The notes under the pieces: generated by a model
Seen by the model: the letters and a program-made list of their open reading frames with translations, nothing else
Database searches by the model: none
Told to the model about the DNA's origin: nothing
Made by a program: the position numbers and the translations under genes
Assembly (NCBI GenBank): GCA_029706075.1
Contig: JAINUG010000054.1
Span: 5,694,574 to 5,758,573 of the forward strand
DNA length: 64,000 nt
Origin: Aldrovandia affinis
Lineage: Eukaryota > Chordata > Actinopteri > Notacanthiformes > Halosauridae
Direction of reading: 5' to 3'
In this document: piece by piece, positions 1-11,053 of the stretch
Position numbering within the stretch: the stretch's first letter is position 1
Layout: every line of letters starts with the position of its first letter

Positions 1-326
1 GGGGCTCGAGTCAGCCCGCCATTACCGATGGCCGAAAGCGAGAGGACGCGAGCCGCGAATAGAGTCGTGACCCGCCCCGGGGATCTTACTCGAGAAAATA
101 CCGACACCGCACAGCAAATGAGCATGGTTTCCGACCATCAACGGACAGTACAGAGGAGACGCAACGGTCAACCAGCAGCCCCCTTTTGAAAAATCGTGTC
201 CAAAAGTGTGCGAAGCCGTAGGCAATTAGTGTTATAAATACCCGTGCTAGTGTTATAAATTCAGAAGGAAGAAAAGAAAAATTAATAATAATTTTCTACA
301 TTTACATTTAACGTCTGCTAAGTGGC

Positions 327-357
<31 letters not shown>

Positions 358-1615
358 TTTTAAGCATTTAGCAGAACTGTCGAACTTTAGGAACTGTCGA
401 AGGCAGACAGCAGAGCAGACGGCAGCGTTTAACGAATGCAGCGTGAAAACCGTGGGCGCCGGTTCACAGCCTTCTCACACCGGAATAATCAGAGCGGAGA
501 ATCGCTACAGTTCAGGAGGGAAAGATCACACAGCGGTGGATCGGCCTATCTACAGAACCGCAGTTGATGATACCGCAAGCCTGGAAGGCTTCTCCTGCAA
601 ATGGCATAGGAGACTTGTGTACGCGTTCCGGTTACAATCGAGGAGCGGAGAGGAAAGCTAAAACTACAGGAAAGGGGCCCGTGCTTCCTACCGCTTCCTC
701 CTGCCAGTTGGTTCCTAACAGAAGCTAACAGGGTCCTAACAGGGTTGGAAGAAGGGAACCCCACAAAGGTTGGGGTTATGAGATGCTGACAGCCACTCAC
801 TTGAATGAACCAATCAGAAGACTTTGCTTTTTTTTTGTGTGGATGTCTCCCACCACCCACTGGTTACAGTAAAAAAACAAAACACATTTTGCATCCATAT
901 ATGCAGTAGAGGTAACTGAAACATTACCTGGGTCAATTACACATGGCCAGGGGCAGACATCTTTGAAGCCTCAGAGAAATATGGTAGCATTTCATATTTA
1001 AAATATTGTTCTTATTTTTGGAAGGGAAATTGAATAATCCATCGTATCAGCGTACCATTGTATACCAGCTAAGTTCTATAGTTCTAGAAGTGGTTTCATA
1101 TGATGTCACTTCCCCTACTTGCCACTATGTGAGGTCTAACAGTGAGTGCTTGTGAAATATCATCTAAACTAATTTAGTTGCACTTCAATAATAACGTCAG
1201 TGCTATAATTATAATGGATACACATAAATATGCAATTATTGAATGAATATTTGATAAGCTACATCTCAGGTTTGAATTATAGAAGGATGATTAATGATTT
1301 ATTAATACATGCACCAGAGTAGAGTTGGGGTCAGAGATCTGAGAGCGGGGCAGTGCACCACAACGTTAAAGGCCGGCAGGTGATTCTGTGTTTCCATGGT
1401 GAACAAGGGGCGATGGGATGGAGTATATTACCATTTTAATTCAATTCATGAATTGAAAAATGCCCATAAATGTTCTATGAGGGGTTTTCAATAAATGTCA
1501 TTTCATTTCTTGAATCAACTGAACTGAAATACAATTGACCTCACCCATGTACATTCAGATGCGGGATAGAACATGTTCCAGAAAATGAATGGCTCCTGGC
1601 ATTGAGCCGTACAAC
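1..1615. other. Left-edge region without a recognisable gene
   Basis: The first 250 bases are CpG-rich and could be part of a promoter or first exon reaching beyond the window, but no product is recognised. An (AT)n run lies near 331-349. Bases 296-375 resemble the tail shared by fish L2 elements and SINEs (a degenerate form of the gcatttagcaga motif). Short open frames at 443-661 (+) and 546-860 (-) overlap each other and show no recognisable domain. The rest is AT-rich spacer. Confidence 0.4.
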
Positions 1616-1619
1616 TAAA

Positions 1620-1848
1620 CGGGACTACATTTTACATTTACGGCATTTCTTATCCAGAGCGACTTACACAGTTCACATTTCTTTACATACAATCCATTTA
1701 TACAGCTGGATATTTTTACTGAAGCAATTCAGGTTAAGTACCTTGCTCAAGGGTACAACAGCAGTGACCCACCTGGGAATTGAACCTGCAACCTCTGAGT
1801 TACAAGCCCAGCTCCCTAACCGTTACGCTACACTGCCAGCGGTGATAC
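1620..1848 (-). repeat. tRNA-derived SINE, reverse orientation
   Basis: Read on the minus strand this matches the element at 2719-2904. It has a tRNA-like head with an A-box-like block (agcgtaacggttaggga) and a B-box-like block near 1785-1800, a middle part with the gggtaca/caattcagg blocks, and an L2-type tail (gtcgctctggataag). The shared order of blocks in two opposite copies identifies it as a dispersed SINE and not a tRNA gene. Confidence 0.8.
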
Positions 1849-1895
1849 CACTTGCTCCAATATTTAATATAGATATAAAAATTGCAATATTCATT

Positions 1896-2092
1896 TGGTT
1901 CTCTGGTCGGATCACATTTTCCTCAGCTGCCATAACAAATTGCTAGGTAATGTTCGACAGCCCACCGACACCACAGCATGACTCGCAACACTCGTGTTTC
2001 TTTTAAAGGTCCATTACTGAATGTGCACCACAGGAGAGCATTTAAAAACTCATTATATCTCTGTAGAGATTTGGCCTATAAAATATATTCGG
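1896..2092 (+). repeat. Copy 1 of a 195-bp dispersed duplicate
   Basis: This block is about 90 percent identical by eye to 4396-4593. Both contain gctaggtaatgttcgaca, the cagcatgactc block, caccaggagagcatttaaaaact with small changes, and atatctctgtagagatttgg. There is no coding potential. Copy 1 is followed by a 60-bp palindrome and copy 2 by a Tc1-type MITE. The block therefore looks like part of a longer unknown repeat family whose members attracted different insertions. Confidence 0.75.
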
Positions 2093-2100
2093 GAAAATTA

Positions 2101-2160
2101 GCATACACTGTAGACATATATATTATATATATATATTATATATATGTCTACAGTGTATGC
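2101..2160. repeat. Near-perfect 60-bp palindrome
   Basis: The two 30-base halves are reverse complements apart from one mismatched pair. The outer arms read gcatacactgtagacata and its complement, and the centre is alternating AT. It would extrude as a cruciform or be a tiny foldback element. No flanking target duplication is obvious. Confidence 0.85.
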
Positions 2161-2718
2161 AAATTTTCCAGAATAACATTGCATTTATATATATATGAAA
2201 CACAGTAGGCTGCGACTCAGTAAATGGACAGACAAGCAGGTTGCACTTAGCCCCGTGGGCCAGAGCACAGCACGGACAAAGACCCCATGCTGGACCAATG
2301 AACCCTCTGTTCTTTGACATTTCTGAAAGGGTCCAGAGGCTGCATCACGCCGCCCTCCTAGTCCAAGCGTCTCTCTCTCTCGTGGGGACGGTGTGGAACA
2401 ATAGACCGCTCCGATAGCGCTGCCCACCAAGTCCATTTATGCTCACGAGGTCCACTGACAGGGACGGGTGAGCGATTGACGATTGTTCGGGTGACACTCG
2501 TGTCCGGGACCCCTAGGCGCGCTTCCGACGTGGCACATCACGTTTTGCATGGCCCGCTCGAGAATGCGTCTAAAGATAGCTCCCATAGCTCCCGCGGTAA
2601 CAGGCTTCCAGGCGCTCCATTTCGGCCACGGTGCTGAGTGAGACCGGACATGCTTTAGTTATATCGGGAGCCCCTCTGGAATGGTGACTGGGCCAAGCGG
2701 AGTAATACTAATAATAAT

Positions 2719-2904
2719 GGGCGGCAGTGTAGTATAATGGTTAGGGTACTGGGTTTGTAACTCAGAGGTTGCTGGTTCGATTCCCAGGGGGGGCACTGCT
2801 GTTGTACCCTTGAGGAACGTACTTAACCTGAATTGCTTCAGTAAAATGTAAAATCTGGATAAGAGTGTCTGCTAAATGCCTAAAATGTCAAATGTAAATG
2901 TAAT
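2719..2904 (+). repeat. tRNA-derived SINE, forward
   Basis: A tRNA-like head begins ggcggcagtgtagtataatg and is followed by a B-box-like ggttcgattcccag. Then come a middle block with tgttgtacccttgagg and a 3' tail with ctggataagagtgtctgct, the same tail carried by the L2 LINE ends in this window. This tail sharing is expected for a SINE mobilised by L2. An (AAT)-rich stretch precedes it. The same family is present in reverse at 1620-1848. Confidence 0.85.
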
Positions 2905-3321
2905 ATGCCGAAATTGCAGGGATTTTCCACACAGCTTATATCCATATGGTTTGCACTGTGAGTTATACCCAAAATGTTAATTATATTTAGGCACTGGTGC
3001 TAATCTAATGGGAGAATAATAAACATGAGAAAATTTGAAAGAAATGCACAGCCAGCCATTCCATTGGGCCACTTAAATATAACCATGTATTGTTTACAAC
3101 AAATGTATATATTCATAATTCTTCTCAGTTAGTTGATAACAAAGCAGTATGTTCTGTTAGCTAAATACATTGTCATGCAAATGACCAAAAGAAACAGCCA
3201 AATAAACCATATTTTTACAAAAGTTAAGGGCATAAATCCAAAAAACTGAGTGCTACACCATTCAGAGTATACACACATAGGCAGAATGCATATCTTTAGA
3301 ATCGTTAAATGAAGATCACCT

Positions 3322-3945
3322 CCCTTTGTGGGCGCTGAACTGTTTCTATGCCAATAGCTACCACCTGAAGCTGAACCTGGGGAAGACTGAGCTGCTCTTC
3401 CTCCTAGCGAAGGGCTCCCCGATGATTGATGTTTCAATCACCGTGGAAGGCTCCATAGTGTCTCCATCCCAGTCTGCTAGGAGTCTTGGAGTGACCCTGG
3501 ACGACAAGCTGTGCTTCTCGGGCCACATAGCAGCGATCACCCGGACCTGCCAAGTCATCAGATTCAAATCACTGGTGCTTGCCTTTCAGGTGGCTAGATG
3601 AACTGCTCCCCCTTACCTCCAGACACTCATCACACCCTACACCGCAGTCAGACCCCTCCGCTCAGCCTCCTCTGGCATACTGACTATCCCATCCCTCTGG
3701 GCGCTCGGCAGCCGCTCCTCGCGGTCTTGCCTCTTCTCATTTAAAAAAATAAAATAAAATACTAACCTTTTCCTTGCCAGTGTTACAGGTATGGTATGCA
3801 GCTGCCTACAATGATGCCTATCGCTGTATTACTGCACTGATCTCGTGTACAAACTATGATTGTTCCTACCATGTATTAATGTTAATTAATTAATTAATCT
3901 TGTAAGAGCATGCTAAATGCTTAAAATGTTTTAAAAAATGTAATA
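3322..3945 (+). mobile_element. L2-type LINE, 3' fragment
   Basis: The translation from 3326 has the reverse-transcriptase C-terminal signature of fish L2: NSYHLKLNLGKTELLFL, then GVTLDDKLCFSGHIAAITR. It then jumps to the FKSLVLAFQ block, so the part between them, present at 17534 and 20909, is deleted. After a stop the frame continues with PPYLQTL, PYTAVRPLRSA and SRSCLFSFK, then the L2 3' UTR ending in a gagcatgctaaatgcttaaa-type tail. It is a 5'-truncated, internally deleted dead copy. Confidence 0.8.
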
Positions 3946-4395
3946 AATCTACAGAGATAATAGATGGCTGGAAATTAGGTGACTACGTTTTAAAAAATGT
4001 CTGGCCTGCAAAAGTATGTTTTTCATCTGTAGGTTTGGTGTAAACGGTGGCGGACAACTTGTAACCATCTTTGACCAATCTGATGTCAAGGAAATGATTC
4101 CAGTCACAAGTGGCAGGTGCACAGACATGATGTCCAGACTGACCTCATACAGGGGTATACCCATTTAGGGTTTGTGAAGCCCTTTACGCTCTCAAAACCA
4201 GAGGATGTCAGGCAGGTACACTTCTATGCAAGTGTAAGAAGTGTGTCGTTTCCACGTGTGTGATCCGTCCCGTGTGTGATCGCACCAGGTGCGACAGGCA
4301 GGTTTTTCCGGACGTGCGTCCGTGTACCTGTTCATTTAACGCGATAAGTCCGGGGGGAAACATATTTAAAAGGGACTTTGTTTTTTCATAATCAA

Positions 4396-4593
4396 TCATT
4401 TTGTTCTCTGGTCGGGTCGCATTTTGTCGGCTGACATAACAAATTGCTAGGTAATGTTCGACAACCCACCGATGCCCCAGCATGACTCACAACACTGGTG
4501 TTTAATTTAAAGGTCCATTTCTGAACGTGCACCACAGGAGAGCATTTAAAAACTAATTATATCTCTGTAGAGATTTGGCCTACAAGACATATT
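4396..4593 (+). repeat. Copy 2 of the 195-bp dispersed duplicate
   Basis: This is the counterpart of 1896-2092, with substitutions and single-base indels. It ends just before the TA target site of the Tc1-type MITE at 4602. Confidence 0.75.
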
Positions 4594-4601
4594 AGCTTAT
4601 A

Positions 4602-5035
4602 CAGGTAACTGCCAAAATAAAGGAAACACTTGAGTATATGAGGGATACTGGCAGCTCTGTAATGGTGCGGGCTGCATTTGTTTTCCTGGCATGGTTTAGA
4701 TCCACTCAATCCCTCAAGGTAAATCCCAATACATACAAAGCAATCACCTTCATCCTATGGCGAAGCATTTCTATCCTGATGGGAGCGGTCTCTTCCTGGA
4801 AGGCAATGCCCCCATCCACAGGGCACGTGTGGTCACTGAATGGTTTGATGAGCATAAAATGATTTATGCTCAAAACATATAGCCTTGGGAGATTCTGGAG
4901 CAGCTCAGTTTCCATCACCATCAGATTTAATCTGGCAACCTCTAATACAGTTTGAGCACTTAGGCGGTTCTGGGGTGGCCCAACATCCTTTTAAACACTT
5001 TATGTTGGTGTTTCCTTTATTTGGGCAGTTACCTG
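4602..5035. mobile_element. Tc1/mariner non-autonomous element with transposase relic
   Basis: Terminal inverted repeats begin caggtaactgccaaaataaa and end with the complementary tttgggcagttacctg. They are flanked by TA on both sides (4600-4601 and 5036-5037), the Tc1/mariner target duplication. The inside is a relic of a DD34E transposase: the + strand reads GNAPIHRARVVTEWFDEH and then WEILEQLS, matching the second-Asp to Glu part of the catalytic domain. The N-terminal half is missing and stops interrupt the frame, so it cannot be autonomous. Confidence 0.85.
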
Positions 5036-5039
5036 TATA

Positions 5040-5828
5040 TTGGTTTATATAAATGGTCACCCCATAGTTTAATTCCACCTGTATTCCCCCAGAGGGATGA
5101 CAGTGTCATTATCCAGATCAGATACGAAGGCCCCAAGTACAATGACACTTATTTCAAATTATGCATCACCCAAACATTATTAGTATGAAAATAAATGAAT
5201 CTTCATTTTAATAAGTCATCTATTTTCTTTTTCTTTTTCTTTTTTACCAAGTGGCCCTTGCCTAAGCTGACTTATTCAAGTGATATTTTTTAAAGATAGC
5301 ATCTGTTTAGACAGCTGACTATGAAGCGATTCAGATTAATCACCCCAATTAATTAAAAGGGACAACAGCAATTTCCCCACCCCTTGACTCAAGCGTCCAG
5401 TCCTCCATTTCCCTAGCCTGTATACCGCACTTCCTGCAATAACGTTCAATCTGTGAACGAGTTGAGCACAAATCAGCGGTCAGACAAAGCCAGATGAATG
5501 TTTGTCTCTGGTCTCTTTGACCGGGCTGATTTAGAGCCAATGTCCAGCCTGAGTTGGGAATGACATCTGGCAGGGGCAGCATTTAAAAAAAAGGTTGATT
5601 TAGACAGCCTCTGAGCTTTGAATTGAGTTAATATCCAGCCTGTATAAAGTTGTAAAGGAATGACATCTGGATAAGAGAAAGTGTAATTAACATCTGAGAA
5701 AGTGCAATTCATACGTTCGGAGATGACACCAACTACGTCGGAAGCGATCACTGATTGGCATCAGGCTGCTGTTGTGAGGAGACACAATGGGACCCACGGA
5801 AAAGAATGCATTCAGCATATATCTAGAG
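5040..5828. other. Intergenic spacer
   Basis: No gene was seen. Two diverged direct repeats of about 50 bases occur at about 5520-5575 and 5625-5672, sharing ccagcctg and ggaatgacatctgg. Short overlapping open frames on the minus strand show no domain. Confidence 0.4.
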
Positions 5829-6390
5829 CAGTGATTCCCAATCTCAGTCCTGGGGACTCACTGTGTATGTTGGTTTTTGTTCCAGCCATAATCGCAACCT
5901 CAATAATAGCTGCTTATTGTTCTTAATTAGACTCAGTTTTACTCTCTAATATACTCTCTTAGGGCTATATTATGTCAGGAATAGCTATGCAGGCCATCAA
6001 TGGTGAATGTCCCATATTCACATCTCAGGACTTTAAATCGGTCAGATCAACTGATGCTCTCATTTTCTGTAATGTGCCATATGCCACGTGATGATTCCTT
6101 TAGAAAGAGGTTACCTTTTTTAATTGATTCAATTATAGACCGGCAGGTGAAATCAGTGGAGGCCTAATTGTGTGGACACCCGGTCACTGAAACTAAACCA
6201 TTTCCGGAAAACAAAACAAAGAGTTCATTGACCGAGCAATTGGCAACGAGTTTGTGTTAACACAAGTTTAAGGGGAAAAAACAATGGTAGAACTTATACA
6301 CATTTCCAAACCTTAAGTGATCAGGAGACTGGCCGTAACAAAAAACAGCATACACAGTGGGCCCCCAGGACCCGAGGTTGGGAACGACTG
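5829..6390. mobile_element. hAT-like MITE with imperfect 8-bp target duplication
   Basis: The left end reads cagtgattcccaatctcag and the right end is its imperfect complement, finishing gttgggaacgactg. The flanking octamers atctagag (5821-5828) and atcgagtg (6391-6398) match at 6 of 8 positions, as expected for an old hAT insertion. There is no transposase. A related copy lies at 10420-10877 and a partial reverse copy near 63700-63960. Confidence 0.75.
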
Positions 6391-8190
6391 ATCGAGTGGA
6401 ACTCATCCAAATCAATTATGTGAATCGCACAAAAAGCCAATGGCCAACAATGTCGGACCAATCACATCGCGGCCCCCGGGTGTCTCCGACGCGTCGCTGG
6501 ACAGCATCGGCGGACCTGGAGTGACAACGGCGAAGGACCTTGAGTTGAGCCTGAAATTGAAACCTGCCACCAAAGTAACATCTCATTCCCTTTTAAATGA
6601 ATTGTCGGCCTGGCGTGGGGCTTAACAAGGGGAGAGGCAGTGGTCTGAGTGCTTCGGCCACAGGCTGATTTCTCCTCGACAGTGACACTGGTCTCACATT
6701 CCTATGAGACAGCTCAGAGAGCCCCATTGATTTCACAGAACAGTTTAGCGCAAGGCACCTACGATTTTTGGTCGCAATTAACACTAGAAACGGGTCTGGG
6801 TCCCTGCTTTATCATACGTATAAAACACTGATATTATTCTGGTCCTAAGGAACTTCATTGTTCTACCTTGCGTTCAGGGAAGGGGAAGAGCAAAGGTTGA
6901 AAGGTTAAAATGTCGCTAACGGAAGATCTAGTGCTGGTATCTCAATGTCTCTGTCGGCACCTAAGTTATAGGGGTAATTGCCTGAGGTGAGAGACCCACA
7001 AAAGGCAAGTAATAGCTCACTAGGGTTCCAGGATATGCTGTACAGGAAACTATGATAGTTTTGAACTCAGGTCACATTTAAGTGAGAAGCTAAGTCAACT
7101 TTGGGCAGGGATTTTAGTGGAAATATAACTCACCAAGCCATAACAGTTACACTGGAGTTGATTATAATTAAATATCTGTGCATTACAATACATGTCAAGG
7201 TGGGTGGTATGTTTTGTGATCAATCTTAAGAGATTGAACTTTGATCCACTGTATTGACTCAAAATATTGCCAGTAATAACCTAATAACAACATAACCTAA
7301 CCTAACCGTAGAAGTTAGGGCACAACGTAGTACCTGAATGGAAGAGCTCCTCAGAATGTCGCTGCAGGAAATTGTGTTTTGGAAAAACTAAAAGAAATGC
7401 ATGAGGACTTCACCCCAGCCACCCCACTGAACTTAGAGAGTGTCCCTGCATCCTCGCTATATTTCCCATGTAAATCTATAAAAATTGAGCATCTAATCAC
7501 CCCCTAGTTAAACTGCCTAAAACGATCCTCGACTCGTTTGAGGTGTGTGTTTCTATGCAACATAAGTAGGCTTGGCATGTCAAGGTGGGTGCCATACATT
7601 GGTGCCCAATAAGCTGTGGGCTGAGTGGTCTTTTCGGTGTAAAAACGCTTTGAAATCCTTGAAATGTTATTGTACAGCATTTGTGGTTACTGGAGAAAGT
7701 GACATGGCTTGCTCAAGTGTAGAGCAGGGGTTAATACTCATGACCCATCGGTGAGTCGAATGCTCCAACATAATCAGCTATACTGCTCCACTTAACATAA
7801 ATCGTGAGAACGAGCACAAAAGGGAATTGTTAAAAATGGCAACCGTTTAATAGTACTGCGTCACCTCTAAGCGAGATACTGTATGAAAGAATGACACTAA
7901 GTCATACAAACTGACAAACAGCAGCATCATAGTTGAAGGAAGTATAATAAAAAAAACGGAAAAAAACAAAAAACAACACGATACAATTCGCTGGCTTCAG
8001 TTAACGCTTCGACTTAAAGATGACATTTGGATTGGTGACAGGTTTAATCAAGCGCTAAAAATGATTAAACTGAGAAAACCGCCAGGTGCTGTTTAACATT
8101 TCCATAATTAATCATTTCATCTTCCATATTCCTAAAACACTAACGTTAGAGATTCGTTCTTAAAGGGGAGGGGGGGGCACTTGCAGGGGG
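6391..8190. other. Spacer upstream of tac4
   Basis: No gene was seen. The ORF at 6440-6625 (61 codons) is in a moderately CpG-rich patch without recognisable protein features. Short direct repeats (taacctaacctaacc) occur at 7286-7306. The last few hundred bases lead into the tac4 promoter and include an oligo-G run just before the TATA box. Confidence 0.4.
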
Positions 8191-8207
8191 GAGAAGGGCC
8201 ACCTGTG

Positions 8208-8215
8208 TATAAATA
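8208..8215 (+). promoter_or_regulatory. TATA box of tac4
   Basis: TATAAATA sits 191 bases upstream of the tac4 start codon, after a G-rich stretch. Transcription would start around 8238-8245, giving a 5' leader of about 155-160 bases with no intron needed before the ATG. Confidence 0.7.
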
Positions 8216-8398
8216 GGGATTGGACTCCGGAGAAGACGCACACAAATGATACACCGATAACCAGAGATCCCGAAGCCTTTTTGACTATTTCTGTGTACTT
8301 TATCAGTCAAGATAATTCAACTATTTCGTTGGACCTATTTTAGTTACGATTCTTATCACGTTTATTGTCAGCACAATAGCTATATCTGGCTAGTAGAG

Positions 8399-8509
8399 AT
8401 GGAAATTAAAGTACTGGTTTTAATAGTCACTTTCTTCGCGCAAGTTTACTGCGCATTGGGATCATCTGCACAGGATGATCGGGAATACTGGCCGTCCGAG
8501 AGTTGGCAG
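8399..8509 (+). CDS. tac4: tac4 coding exon 1: signal peptide and propeptide start
   Basis: Encodes residues 1-37. A hydrophobic core LVLIVTFF is followed by small residues around QVYCALG, a typical signal peptidase site. An acidic spacer DDREYWPSE follows, as in other preprotachykinins. It ends in phase 0 at cag before gtatttg. Confidence 0.9.
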
Positions 8510-11038
8510 GTATTTGTTATTTTAACGCAATCGGTAAACAGTGTTTCTCTATTTTATGGTAAAATACCCTGACTGAATATCTAAACGGTGTCACGATCGC
8601 ACTTCAGAACCATGGAGAGCGCGTTTTGTTTTTTGCTGCAGACCTAGACGACATCGTACACAACTTTGCAATGCATTACGTTCTCGTGGTGAAGCGTCTC
8701 TCTCTGTCTCTCACACACACAAACGCGCGCGCTCACACGTGAATCGAATATGATTTGCTTTTGGATGCGCCTTTCCCACGAGGATAAAACATTTGTCAAC
8801 TAACAACACCTACTTTAATGTGTCTAGCAACTGTGTTCACTAAAATACAACACCATAATGAAAGCAGACTGTCTGACTGAAGAGGAATTTGTTGTTACAG
8901 GAGGAGTCCTCGCAGAACAGCCTGGCTAACCGCGTGGCAGATATGATGAAGAGATCGAAATCGAAACAGTTCCACGCGCTGATGGGCAGGCGTTCAGGTA
9001 GGACGTAAACATGATTATCTCCTAAAAGTTGAAAGCCACCCTAACCGAGGGAATTGCAATTGATAATCGATATTAGCAGAGACACTGTTCACACTGGCCA
9101 TCGCGGTCATCTTAGTAAGTGTGTATCTCCCAACATCTTCCAAACGAGGCACTGCATGCATAGGCTACCCAAGCAGGAGCGCACACTTTTTGTTTAGAAA
9201 TAACGTGAATTAAGTATCCTCCGAGCCAGTTATGATACGATATCATAAGCCTTGAAAGTTGGCTTCCATAGAGGCCTTTGCAAACATCAAATCAAAAGTA
9301 TACGCCAAAAAAAAAAAAAACTAATAAAGATTCATATTATAAATATAATAAAGATCATATTCCTGGCCTCGGAACTAGTGCTCATGTTATACGTTGGGAA
9401 GTGGGCAATAATTTATCAAGGGTTATTTTTTCCTTTCAATTTTACTTGACTGTACCTACCGATTATTTTTTTTTACCACAGGAGTTCCAGAGCCTGTGCG
9501 ACTTGGTCGAAAAAGTAAGTGACAATACACCCTTTGTTCCTACACTCCGGAATTATTTGCAGTAGCTACTTTTATTGACATTCAAAATTAATAATAGAAA
9601 GCCCGCGCAGATGCGGTGCTGTAGATGAACTAATATTTGTTAAATGTTCTACACGTAGGAAGCATTTCATTTGTATCTGTTTTAGTGCATAAATACTTTT
9701 TATTATATGGTCCTGAACATATTTGCTTTATTGGCTTATCATAGCTCTATACCACAGTTGCATTGCTAAGGACAACCTCAAAATATTGTATTACGGTCAA
9801 ATAAATAAATAACACGGCACAGATAACGGGGTTTGTCTAAACGTTACGCACCTTATGTTTAAAATCTGTATGTCTCGTGCGCCATACAAGGCGTGGTGGG
9901 CCATTTGCACTTGTATTTAATCCAATCACATTGCAATAAATGTCATTACGAACACAACAGTGGCCCTAACAAACTGTTACGTATTACAAATAGGCCAAGG
10001 CAAAGACCATAGCCATAATGAGTGATTTAACAGCCAAATAAGGCGTATATGTTCTTTAGAAAGACGTGTGCATTTTAACTTGCGTTATATGCAGAGTGAA
10101 AACACTCATGTATGAAACACAGTCCTGTTCTTCATTTGTTTTTGTTTTTGATTGATTGATTTTTTTGGTAAATGAGAGGACTGTGACCATATGTATCCAA
10201 CAGGAAACAAAGGTGAAACGTTCGTTGGCCTGATGGGAAGGCGTTCATCAAGTGGAGGTATAGTCCTTATTTCTGTGTTTGCTTGATCTATTGCCAACGT
10301 AGTCTGCTCTCTGCCCTATGGACCACAGTGGCGGCAGATATTTACTCTAACCAATCAACTGAACAATCTGATATTAATTTGTTCACCTCTTAAACTCGCG
10401 ATTTACGCGGGTTTACTCGCGGTTTTCCAAGCACCGGCTGGAGAACCACAACGTATGCTGGTTTTCGTCCCAACCATAATTGCAATTCCTGAAGTATAAC
10501 GAGAAGTTCGTTGCTTTTAATTACACACCTTTAATGTCAAATGAGGGATTTAATGCATCATCATGTTTTAAACAAATTCGATACAATTTAAGGACTTTTA
10601 ATCAGTCAAATCAGTTGTCGGACTACTAATGCTTTGATTTTCTGTAATATGCTGTGGCAAATGATTCCTTTTGAAAGAGGTTACATTTTTAATTTATTGA
10701 TAGACCTACAGCTGAAATCAGTGAAGTTATAAATGCTTAAAGTGTGGACACCTGGTCCGCAATCTGTTTCAGCACAAAACCGAACCACGTGTTCAACAAC
10801 CTTAATTACACAAGAGATCGGTTGGAATGAAAAACAGCATGCACTGCGGTCTTCCAGGACCGAGTTTGAGAACACCGTTATTTTGTATTCCCTCACTTGT
10901 GGTTGTAGCAATATTTAAGCGGTGTTCAATCATTCCTTGGAGCAGATGGCAATTAATGTGAAGCCCACACTAATGCGTCCAACGTTTCTTCATTTTATAG
11001 AGCTGCAAGAGGAGTGGAACAAACCCCAGTTTTACTAA
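8399..11038 (+). CDS. tac4: Tachykinin precursor 4 (preprotachykinin)
   Basis: Five coding exons are joined: 8399-8509, 8901-8997, 9482-9514, 10204-10257 and 11001-11038. All junctions are GT-AG and the product is 110 residues. Residues 1-18 or so are a signal peptide (MEIKVLVLIVTFFAQVYC). Two tachykinin cores follow, each with a C-terminal Gly amide donor and dibasic cleavage sites. Residues 56-65 are SKSKQFHALM, after KR and before GRR. Residues 82-91 are NKGETFVGLM, after RKR and before GRR, a neurokinin A-like decapeptide. The secreted peptides would act on NK receptors (GPCRs). tac4 rather than tac1 or tac3 is chosen because kat7 lies next door in convergent orientation, as in human. Oddity: the first peptide has Ala where FxGLM has Gly. 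The start is the first ATG, directly opening a signal peptide. Confidence 0.92.
8901..8997 (+). CDS. tac4: tac4 coding exon 2: first tachykinin
   Basis: Encodes residues 38-69 plus one base. The preceding intron ends ttgttacag. It carries LANRVADMMKR and then the peptide SKSKQFHALM with GRR behind it. The donor is cag then gtaggac. Confidence 0.9.
9482..9514 (+). CDS. tac4: tac4 coding exon 3: 33-bp linker exon
   Basis: Eleven codons (G-V-P-E-P-V-R-L-G-R-K) lie between a pyrimidine-rich ttttttttaccacag acceptor and a perfect gtaagt donor. The exon is phase 1 at both ends, so skipping it keeps the frame. It ends in the basic residues that precede the second peptide. The long +1 open frame reading through it at 9278-9565 is a by-product. 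Confidence 0.8.
10204..10257 (+). CDS. tac4: tac4 coding exon 4: neurokinin A-like peptide
   Basis: The acceptor is tatccaacag. It encodes the end of RKR, then NKGETFVGLM with G-R-R behind it, then SSSG. The FVGLM core is the neurokinin A signature. The exon is 54 bases and symmetric (phase 1-1), so splice forms lacking the second peptide would stay in frame. Confidence 0.9.
10420..10877. mobile_element. hAT-like MITE inside the last tac4 intron
   Basis: The ends cggttttccaagcaccggct and gaccgagtttgagaacaccg are imperfect inverted repeats. Interior blocks (gtatgctggtttt, gaaagaggttac, caagagatcgg near the right end) match the MITE at 5829-6390. It is fully intronic, between tac4 exons 4 and 5, and has no coding content. 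Confidence 0.7.
11001..11038 (+). CDS. tac4: tac4 terminal coding exon
   Basis: After the acceptor cattttatag it encodes ELQEEWNKPQFY and stops with TAA at 11036-11038. The short acidic C-terminal flank is typical of tachykinin precursors. Confidence 0.85.
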
Positions 11039-11047
11039 AGACGACTT

Positions 11048-11053
11048 AATAAA
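11048..11053 (+). terminator. tac4 polyadenylation signal
   Basis: AATAAA lies 10 bases after the tac4 stop codon. A T-rich run at 11084-11098 follows as a possible downstream element. The 3' UTR would be very short. Confidence 0.7.

Noticed and set aside
2719..2800. tRNA gene
   Set aside because: It has A- and B-box-like blocks but no proper acceptor stem, and the same sequence recurs as a SINE at 1620-1848.
9278..9565. 95-codon plus-strand ORF across tac4 exon 3
   Set aside because: Mostly intron sequence with an A-run; only the 33-base exon within it is supported, and in another frame.
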